6,464 nucleotides of DNA from Methylomarinum sp. (GTDB taxonomy: Bacteria; Pseudomonadota; Gammaproteobacteria; Methylococcales; Methylomonadaceae), in assembly GCA_013139755.1 (NCBI GenBank), contig WTAG01000472.1, positions 1 to 6,464 of the forward strand. Direction: 5' to 3'. The position numbers and the translations under genes were made by a program. Within the stretch, counting starts at the first letter, position 1, and each line of letters begins with the position of its first letter. Below the pieces are notes generated by a model. The model was given only the letters and a program-made list of their open reading frames with translations, had not been told where the DNA came from and made no database searches. This document shows positions 1 through 5,480 of this stretch, piece after piece.

Positions 1-154
1 GATAATTGTAGGGCAAGGAACGTGCATGAAACAACTTGAACAATTGACTTGCCTTTTTGCTCGTCTTTTTCATTGTAGAAATAGTTGCGCAGCCTGCTAT
101 GCGCCTATTACTACGCCTCGACAATTGCTCCTGCATTGTTCTATCTACACACAT
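1..154 (-). CDS. Partial small basic hypothetical ORF (doubtful gene)
   Basis: An open frame of about 51 codons reads leftward from ATG at 154-152 (or the second ATG at 136-134) and leaves the window at base 1 without a stop. The product is short and strongly basic, with clusters such as SRRSNRR and KKTSKK, and ends at the edge in HARSLPYNY. No known domain, signal peptide or membrane segment is visible, and there is no clear ribosome binding site before either ATG. The stretch is visibly richer in GC than the downstream operon and starts inside a perfect 6-bp-arm palindrome, which suits a dispersed intergenic repeat whose frame is open by chance or is over-annotated. My impression that similar short frames recur in gammaproteobacterial genomes is from memory and unverified. 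It runs divergently from the operon. Treat it as possibly not a real protein. Confidence 0.25.
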   Translation of the reverse strand, partial: MCVDRTMQEQLSRRSNRRIAGCATISTMKKTSKKASQLFKLFHARSLPYNY

Positions 155-162
155 CCATGTGT
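149..162. repeat. Short perfect palindrome (ACACAT-CC-ATGTGT)
   Basis: Arms ACACAT (149-154) and ATGTGT (157-162) are exact inverted repeats around a CC centre. The two-base loop is too small for a stable RNA hairpin and no T-tract follows on the plus strand, so it is not an ordinary terminator. It sits at the boundary between the GC-richer left part and the AT-rich promoter region, as expected for the terminal signature of a dispersed intergenic repeat, or less likely a binding site for a dimeric regulator. Confidence 0.45.
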
Positions 163-227
163 TAGTTGAATGCGAATAAAAATCCTACGCCAGTTGCCAA
201 ACTTATTACGTGCGCATTCCTTAGTTA

Positions 228-260
228 TTGGTATGGCGCTTAAAATTACGTTATTATAAT
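228..260 (+). promoter_or_regulatory. Candidate sigma-70 type promoter for the operon
   Basis: A perfect -10 hexamer TATAAT lies at 255-260 in AT-rich DNA, about 58 bases before the start of the first gene, giving an expected transcription start near 266-268. The -35 side is poor: TTGGTA at 228-233 resembles the consensus but would need a 21-bp spacer, and the hexamer at the ideal 17-bp spacing (TATGGC, 232-237) matches badly. No extended -10 TG is seen. Such a promoter would probably be weak or depend on an activator. It is the best candidate before the four-gene cluster. Confidence 0.4.
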
Positions 261-262
261 TA

Positions 263-283
263 TGGTAATTTGTGTGATTACCA
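263..283. promoter_or_regulatory. 7-bp inverted repeat at the presumed transcription start (possible operator)
   Basis: TGGTAAT (263-269) and ATTACCA (277-283) are exact inverted repeats separated by seven bases. The dyad begins three bases after the candidate -10 hexamer and so covers the expected transcription start. This position suits a repressor operator or a small 5' hairpin in the leader RNA. No regulator family was recognised from the half-site. Confidence 0.35.
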
Positions 284-307
284 GCTTGAAGTTGTTTAAG
301 TAAAATT

Positions 308-313
308 GAGAGG
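308..313 (+). promoter_or_regulatory. Ribosome binding site that fixes the TTG start
   Basis: GAGAGG at 308-313 lies five bases before TTG at 319-321. It decides the start: the in-frame TGA at 307-309 leaves no room upstream, the nearby ATG at 314-316 is out of frame and terminates after five codons, and the next in-frame Met is 31 residues into the protein. Confidence 0.7.
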
Positions 314-318
314 ATGTT

Positions 319-1308
319 TTGGGTACAATAACTAGCCAGCAGGGCTTTGATTGGGTCATTAGCCTAACTAAACAAAAAGACTATCAAGGATTGACTTGTA
401 AGTTCTTAGAGATGCTTGCTGGAATGCCTGGAATTAAGCATGTTGAAGCCTTTGAAATTCATGGTGGAAAACAAGTAAGAGTAAATGAGAAGCATCAACT
501 TACAGAGCAATTGGTTAGGCGCTTTCCTTTAGATTTCACCTCAGAATCTGAAGGCATTCATATGGATTGGCTGGATGGTTTTGATCAAATTACAGGCTTA
601 AAAGTTATATCCAGTGTAGGTCAGGAACAGCTTTTATTTCCTATTAAAGATTCTATAGGACCAGTGAGAGCAATAAGCATCCATGGCAAGATACAAGATG
701 ATCTTTTTTTTGTAGTTGAGAGCTTACTTAAAATTTATAGAAATCAAGTCGTTTTACATGATAGTAAAGAACGTGATGTTTTAACTCATTTACCCAATAG
801 GCAGTCTTTGGATTCAAGGCTTATGCAGGTTTGCGAATATTTTCAGGGTCATGAGGCTTCGGATAAAAGATCTTGGGTGGCATTGCTTGATATTGATCAC
901 TTTAAACGTGTTAATGATGACTTTGGGCATCTTTATGGTGATGAGGTTTTGCTTACCTTTAGCCAATTAATGGAAAAAAGGTTTCGTTATAATGATTTTT
1001 TATTTCGTTTTGGTGGGGAAGAGTTTGTTGTCATACTAAATTTAGCAACACGAGACGATGCGGAAAAGGTCTTTAATTCATTTAGAGAGATGGTGGCTGC
1101 TTATGAGTTTCCAACGGTTGGAAAAGTCACTGTCAGTATTGGGGTAACGAATGTCAGTAGTCATGAAATGCCGTCAGAATTGTTAGATTGTGCTGATCAG
1201 GCTCTTTATTACGCTAAAGAACATGGGCGAAATCAAGTTTCATTTTATTCGGAAATTGCGCATGAGCGCAATATTCAAAGTCAGTCTAATGAAATCGAGT
1301 TATTTTAA
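319..1308 (+). CDS. GAF-like/GGDEF diguanylate cyclase
   Basis: Probably makes the second messenger c-di-GMP from two GTP in the cytoplasm. Residues about 1-145 form a GAF-like sensory region (the segment around 105-145 reads like the last strands and exit helix of a GAF fold); its ligand is unknown. The GGDEF domain spans about 150-310: DVLTHLPNR at 153-161, the metal-binding DIDHFKRVND at 191-200 and the active-site GGEEF at 232-236. RYND at 223-226 provides the RxxD inhibitory site six residues before GGEEF, so feedback inhibition by c-di-GMP is expected. There is no membrane segment or signal peptide, and the 329 aa length is normal for a one-sensor cyclase. The start is TTG with a good ribosome binding site, which may hold expression low. 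The next gene begins 8 nt after its stop, so it is the first gene of a tight operon that also encodes the opposing phosphodiesterase. The cyclase call is strong; the GAF assignment is moderate. Confidence 0.93.
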   Translation: MGTITSQQGFDWVISLTKQKDYQGLTCKFLEMLAGMPGIKHVEAFEIHGGKQVRVNEKHQLTEQLVRRFPLDFTSESEGIHMDWLDGFDQITGLKVISSVGQEQLLFPIKDSIGPVRAISIHGKIQDDLFFVVESLLKIYRNQVVLHDSKERDVLTHLPNRQSLDSRLMQVCEYFQGHEASDKRSWVALLDIDHFKRVNDDFGHLYGDEVLLTFSQLMEKRFRYNDFLFRFGGEEFVVILNLATRDDAEKVFNSFREMVAAYEFPTVGKVTVSIGVTNVSSHEMPSELLDCADQALYYAKEHGRNQVSFYSEIAHERNIQSQSNEIELF

Positions 1309-1316
1309 TTGAGTTT

Positions 1317-3986
1317 ATGTTGTTAATGAAAAACTCAAAAAATATATCTGTAGCGGTTATACGCAAAGCTTATGTATTGACTTTGTCATTTATTGCTACT
1401 GTCATTGTGTTATTACAATTATATGTTTCATACGAAATATATGTTGCAGAAAAGCAATCTTCTATCCTTAGTACTGAAGTAAACAATGCTGGAAGGCAGT
1501 TAGTGTTAAGCCAACGGATGGCAAAGAACCTTTTGCAAATGTTATATGTGGAAAGTGACGCAATTGAAAATAAAACACATGCTGTATCGATCAGGGATGA
1601 TTTGTTACAAATGCAAAAAATACATTTAGCGAAGGCTTCCTTATCTTATGGTAGGGAACAGTTATATGTAGAAAGTGATCAATTGTTTGCTTCAATGAGC
1701 TCTTTTGTTAATGAAATTTTGCAGTTGGTAGAAAAAGACAGCATTGATTTGTTCAAAATTAAAACTGCGGTAGAACATTATCTGATTGAAGGTGAAAAGT
1801 ACTTAGTGGTAATGAATGAGATAAGTGCTATGAAAGGGCAATTGGCTGAACAAAGAAATATTCAGTTCTTATGGTATTCATGGGCTGGTGCATTACTTGT
1901 TTTATTTAGCCTGTTGGCGATAGCTTTAAAAATATTTCATCCAACATTATTGACTGTTCAGAAATTGATCTCTGAGCTAGAAGAAAATAACAGTAGTCTT
2001 AGGGCTGCTAATCAGCTGGCTGAAAAGAATGAGCAGGCATTAGGCCAGCATGCGATTGACTTACTGGCACATAAACAAATATATGAGTTAATTTTACAAA
2101 CAACACATGCCGTTATTATTACCATTAATAAATTTGGCTGCGTTGATGTTTTTAATCAGGCTGCAGAAAAACTATTTGGCTATCAGTGTCTAGAGGTTGA
2201 GGGCAGAAATGTAAAGATATTGATGCCTTCACCCTATAAAGAGAACCATGATGGCTATCTTGACGCTTATCTGAATTCTGGCACTAAACATATTATTGAT
2301 CTTGAAAGAGAAGTGGTGGGAGAGAAGAAGGATGGTTCAATCTTCCCGATGAATCTAAGAGTTACTGAGGTTAAGGTTCAAGGGCGTCATGAATTTATAG
2401 GTTTTATTGAGGATTTGTCAGGTAATTATCAAGCAAAGAAAGACTTGGAGCAAAGTCATAAGCTTTATCTGTCTATTGTAGATGATCAGGATAATCTAAT
2501 CTGCCGATACAATAAAAACTTTATTATTACTTTTGTTAATAAGGCTTACTGCGATTATTTCGGAAAAGAAAAAGATGTATTGTTAGGTTCGTCATTGCTT
2601 GATTTAGTGCCTAAAGAAACTGTTGAATGGTTACTGGAAACACATACATCTATCAGCTGCGAGCAGCCACTTTTTCAGCATGAAGATAAGATTATTCTGC
2701 CTGACAATACCGAAGAATGGCAGGTATGGACAACGCGTGGTATTTTTGATGAAAATGATGAGTTAATTGAATTTCAAGGTGTAGGAAGCATTACCACGGA
2801 TAGAAAAAAATCAGAGATGAGGATTATTCATGCCCAAAAAGTTGCTGAAGAAGCAAACCAGGCGAAATCACATTTCTTATCAAATATGAGTCATGAGTTA
2901 CGTACACCATTAAATTCAATTATTGGTTTTTCTCAGTTGCTAGAGCTAGATGAGGACGACCCTTTATCTGATGCTCAGCGTGAATCAATTGAACTAATAC
3001 ATAAAGGCGGGCAGCATTTATTAGGGTTGATCAATGATATTTTAGATTTATCTATTATTGAATCAGGTATGATAAATCTATCATTAGAACCAGTATCTTT
3101 AGATGATGTTGTAGTTGAATTAATTCCTTTTGTTCGCGAAATAGCTAAAAAAAGAGGGATTGATATAAGCGTAAAGCAAAATGTTAATAAGTCTGTTGTT
3201 TTGGCAGACTATATGCGGACAAAGCAAGTTATTTTAAATTTACTTTCTAATGCAATTAAATATAATTATGAATATGGCAAAATAGAGATTGGAATAGCCA
3301 GTCTAGGTGATGAATTTCGAGTTTCTATAAAGGATACTGGGCCGGGTATTAGTCTTGATGATCAGAAAGATCTGTTTAAGCCATTTAGTCGCTTAGGTGC
3401 AGAGAAAACAGCGATTGAAGGGACTGGTATTGGACTTAGCTTGTGTAAAAATATTGTTGAGCATATGCAAGGTGCTATTGGTGTAGAAAGTAAAGAAGGC
3501 AATGGCAGTCTTTTTTGGTTTTCTTTGCCTTCGGCTAATCCGAATAATGATGTCTCATTAGAAAATTCAATATCTACCAATGAAAACTCCACTTTACCAG
3601 CCGAAAATATAGCAATCAAATTACTTTATATAGAGGATAACCCCGCTAATATGCAGTTGATGCGTAAAGTTGTTAAGAAAATTGATGACTGTGTGATGTA
3701 TGATGCACCCAATGCAGAAATTGGATTGGAGATGATTGAGCAAATGCGACCTGATATAGTGTTGATGGATATAGATTTGCCTGGTATAAGTGGCTTTCAG
3801 GCATTTTCTGAAATTCATAAGCGCTTTGATTTTGCCAGTAAGCTTCCTGTTATTGCTATTTCTGCTAATGCCATGAAAAAAGATATAGAAGCAGCAAAAG
3901 AATTGGGATTTGTGGCGTATTTAACTAAGCCATTAGATGTTGCGCTTTTTATAGAAACAATTAATAAAACTATGATGAAATCATGA
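1317..3986 (+). CDS. Membrane hybrid histidine kinase: PilJ-type sensor, FixL-like PAS, PAS, HisKA-HATPase, REC
   Basis: Inner-membrane sensor kinase of 889 aa. Transmembrane helices at about 19-39 and 184-206 enclose a periplasmic region with a PilJ/NarX-like signature (NNAGRQLVLSQRMAK, 56-70). A coiled linker (about 210-255) rather than an obvious HAMP leads to PAS1 (about 255-370), strikingly FixL-like: MPSPYKENHDGY at 303-314, His311 at the heme-ligand position and Arg331 at the O2-contact position. PAS2 covers about 380-495. The kinase core has the H-box SHELRTPLN with His526, N-box Asn645, DTGPGI at 673-678 and GTGIGL at 702-707. The C-terminal receiver (about 766-885) has acidic pair Glu773/Asp774, phosphoacceptor Asp818, Ser849 and Lys871, so kinase and receiver both look active. 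No HPt domain is present, so onward transfer needs a separate partner. The ATG at 1326 (residue 4) is an alternative start; neither has a strong ribosome binding site. It lies 8 nt after the cyclase and overlaps the next gene by 4 nt. Confidence 0.93.
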   Translation: MLLMKNSKNISVAVIRKAYVLTLSFIATVIVLLQLYVSYEIYVAEKQSSILSTEVNNAGRQLVLSQRMAKNLLQMLYVESDAIENKTHAVSIRDDLLQMQKIHLAKASLSYGREQLYVESDQLFASMSSFVNEILQLVEKDSIDLFKIKTAVEHYLIEGEKYLVVMNEISAMKGQLAEQRNIQFLWYSWAGALLVLFSLLAIALKIFHPTLLTVQKLISELEENNSSLRAANQLAEKNEQALGQHAIDLLAHKQIYELILQTTHAVIITINKFGCVDVFNQAAEKLFGYQCLEVEGRNVKILMPSPYKENHDGYLDAYLNSGTKHIIDLEREVVGEKKDGSIFPMNLRVTEVKVQGRHEFIGFIEDLSGNYQAKKDLEQSHKLYLSIVDDQDNLICRYNKNFIITFVNKAYCDYFGKEKDVLLGSSLLDLVPKETVEWLLETHTSISCEQPLFQHEDKIILPDNTEEWQVWTTRGIFDENDELIEFQGVGSITTDRKKSEMRIIHAQKVAEEANQAKSHFLSNMSHELRTPLNSIIGFSQLLELDEDDPLSDAQRESIELIHKGGQHLLGLINDILDLSIIESGMINLSLEPVSLDDVVVELIPFVREIAKKRGIDISVKQNVNKSVVLADYMRTKQVILNLLSNAIKYNYEYGKIEIGIASLGDEFRVSIKDTGPGISLDDQKDLFKPFSRLGAEKTAIEGTGIGLSLCKNIVEHMQGAIGVESKEGNGSLFWFSLPSANPNNDVSLENSISTNENSTLPAENIAIKLLYIEDNPANMQLMRKVVKKIDDCVMYDAPNAEIGLEMIEQMRPDIVLMDIDLPGISGFQAFSEIHKRFDFASKLPVIAISANAMKKDIEAAKELGFVAYLTKPLDVALFIETINKTMMKS

Positions 3987-5467
3987 GGATTTTAGTTGTT
4001 GACCGGGTTAAGTTATTTCAAAATATTTTTGCCAGTGTTTTGAGTGATACAGATATAGGGTACGATTTCTCTGACACGGGATCATTAGCTTTATCTATGT
4101 TGGAAAGAGATAAATATGAAATAATTTGTATTTCTATGTATCTTGAAGACATGGATGCTATTGAACTTAGCCATAAAATTCGTCAGTTAACAAAATATAT
4201 TCATACACCTATTATTCTTATAACATCTTCAGAATCTGATAATGTTATTCAAGAAGCTATGAAGTCGGGGATTACCGATATTTTTGAAAAAAAAGATGTC
4301 GATCAACTGGTAAATTTCATTCGACGTTTTGGGCAGCAGAATAATAAAATTAATGGGCGTGTCTTATATGTAGAAGACACCTTGTCTCAGCGATTGTTAG
4401 TCACTGAAATGTTGCTTCAACATGGACTTGAAGTCGATGGCTTTGCTTCAGGGGAAAAGGCTTTTGCTGCTTTTATAAAAAAAGATTACGACATGGTTCT
4501 TACCGATATTGTTCTGGATGGAAGCATGAGCGGTGTGACTTTGGCGAATAGAATTAGAAGGCTAGATGGAAACAAGGGTGATGTGCCTATTTTAGCTGTG
4601 ACGGCTTTTGACAACATATCCAGAAGAATTGGACTGTTCTATTTAGGGGTTAATGATTATGTTATTAAGCCCGTTGTTGAGGAAGAGCTGGTTGCCAGAG
4701 TTAAAAGCTTGATTGAAAATCGACACTATTTTATGGATATGTGTAGTGAGAAGAATAAAGCATTGCAAGAAAATGCAGCAAAGAGTGAGTTTTTAGCATT
4801 AACAAGCCATGAATTAAGAACGCCTCTAAATGCTATTATTGGATACCTTCAATTATTAAAAATGGATGCTAAAGAAGAAAAAGTCTCCGATGATTTTTTT
4901 GACTCTATTCTTGAGGTTGATAAAGCAAGTCACTATTTGTTAAGTTTAATTAATGAAATACTAGATTTGTCAAAAATTGAAGCGGGGGGGATGGATATTC
5001 ATTTATCATCCTTTTATGTTAAAGACGTTATTTTGTCCGCAATCAGTATTGTTAAATATGCCGCTTCAGAGCGAGGAATTACATTACATGAAAATTTTGC
5101 AGAAAATATTCCTCGTGTCATTGCTGATAGTGCGCGTTTAAGGCAAATTTTAATTAATTTATTATCAAACGCTGTTAAGTACAATAGAGAATATGGTGAT
5201 ATATTCATTTCTGTTTTTTACAAAAAAGAAACGGAAAGTATTTGTATAAGTGTTAAAGATACCGGTGCAGGGTTGAGTAAAGAGGCCTGTCAAGGACTGT
5301 TTGAAAAATTCAACCGCTTAGGTGCTGGAGACACTGATGTTGAGGGAACGGGCTTAGGTTTGTATGTTACAAAGAAAATGGTCACTGAAATGCAGGGTGA
5401 TTTAACCGTAAAAAGCCGTTTAGGTGAAGGCACAGTGTTTTCGGTTTTATTGCCAGCAGAGAAGTAA
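3983..5467 (+). CDS. Soluble REC-REC-histidine kinase with a degenerate first receiver
   Basis: Cytoplasmic kinase of 494 aa with no membrane segment. The first receiver (about 1-118) is degenerate: Ser51 stands where the phosphoacceptor Asp should be (ISMYLEDMDAIEL, compare the usual D-x-x-M-P-x-M-D-G), and the acidic pair is reduced to Asp7-Arg8, though Thr81 and Lys103 remain. The second receiver (about 125-245) looks intact: Glu131/Asp132, Asp175, Thr207 and Lys229-Pro230. A helical linker leads to the HisKA H-box SHELRTPLN with His276, then N-box Asn396, DTGAG at 426-430 and GTGLGL at 455-460. There is no sensor domain other than the receivers, and no C-terminal receiver, HPt or DNA-binding output. 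Its start overlaps the previous stop as ATGA with no clear ribosome binding site, implying translational coupling to the membrane kinase. The core resembles that of the upstream kinase (KYNxEYG, RLGA, EGTGxGL shared). I infer that it receives a signal through its second receiver and passes phosphate on, possibly to the next gene's receiver. Confidence 0.9.
   Translation: MRILVVDRVKLFQNIFASVLSDTDIGYDFSDTGSLALSMLERDKYEIICISMYLEDMDAIELSHKIRQLTKYIHTPIILITSSESDNVIQEAMKSGITDIFEKKDVDQLVNFIRRFGQQNNKINGRVLYVEDTLSQRLLVTEMLLQHGLEVDGFASGEKAFAAFIKKDYDMVLTDIVLDGSMSGVTLANRIRRLDGNKGDVPILAVTAFDNISRRIGLFYLGVNDYVIKPVVEEELVARVKSLIENRHYFMDMCSEKNKALQENAAKSEFLALTSHELRTPLNAIIGYLQLLKMDAKEEKVSDDFFDSILEVDKASHYLLSLINEILDLSKIEAGGMDIHLSSFYVKDVILSAISIVKYAASERGITLHENFAENIPRVIADSARLRQILINLLSNAVKYNREYGDIFISVFYKKETESICISVKDTGAGLSKEACQGLFEKFNRLGAGDTDVEGTGLGLYVTKKMVTEMQGDLTVKSRLGEGTVFSVLLPAEK
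4984..4990 (+). repeat. Run of seven G inside the soluble kinase gene
   Basis: A G7 tract encodes the end of Ala334 plus Gly335-Gly336 with GGG codons, in the second helix of the dimerisation domain. It is conspicuous in AT-rich DNA. Slippage here would frameshift the protein before the ATP-binding domain. The frame is intact as given, so this is noted only as a possible mutational hot spot. Confidence 0.6.
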
Positions 5468-5470
5468 TTT

Positions 5471-5479
5471 AGGATAGGA
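5471..5479 (+). promoter_or_regulatory. Ribosome binding site of the HD-GYP gene
   Basis: AGGATAGGA lies just before the ATG at 5481-5483 and offers two AGGA cores; the first (5471-5474) is six bases from the ATG and well placed. It is the best ribosome binding site among the three downstream genes, suggesting that the phosphodiesterase is translated independently within the shared mRNA. Confidence 0.6.
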
Positions 5480-5480
5480 A

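Larger units (their letters stand above)
163..318. other. Upstream intergenic/leader region of the operon
   Basis: This stretch has no convincing gene. It holds the candidate promoter, an inverted repeat and the Shine-Dalgarno sequence described separately. A 29-codon frame (ATG 170-172 to TAA 257-259) is present but has no good ribosome binding site and ends within the candidate -10 element. No riboswitch fold or tRNA was recognised. The region is AT-rich, particularly from 241 to 310, as is usual around a promoter. Confidence 0.5.

Noticed and set aside
50..70. T-rich stretch with two T5 runs, considered as a rho-independent terminator.
   Set aside because: No GC-rich stem directly precedes either T-run on the plus strand, so it does not have terminator architecture.
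228..246. Possible sigma-54 promoter around TTGGTATGGCGC.
   Set aside because: The required GG/GC spacing and a -12 TTGC element are absent.
170..259. 29-codon plus-strand frame (ATG 170 to TAA 257-259) encoding a small hydrophobic/basic peptide.
   Set aside because: No good ribosome binding site, no recognisable family, and it ends inside the candidate -10 element, so it would not lie on the operon transcript. Such a length is common by chance.
314..331. ATG at 314 as the start of the first gene.
   Set aside because: It is out of frame with the GGDEF protein and stops after five codons; the TTG at 319 fits both the frame and the ribosome binding site.
704..711. Run of eight T in the cyclase gene, considered as a slippage site.
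   Set aside because: It encodes Leu-Phe-Phe in a normal reading frame and T-runs are expected in such AT-rich DNA.
3362..3818. Minus-strand open frames of 85 and 65 codons within the hybrid kinase gene.
   Set aside because: They lie antisense to the ATP-binding and receiver domains, whose conserved motifs are intact on the plus strand, and their products resemble no known family.
5014..5208. Minus-strand open frame of 64 codons within the soluble kinase gene.
   Set aside because: It is antisense to the region around the conserved N-box of the kinase and shows no domain or ribosome binding site.
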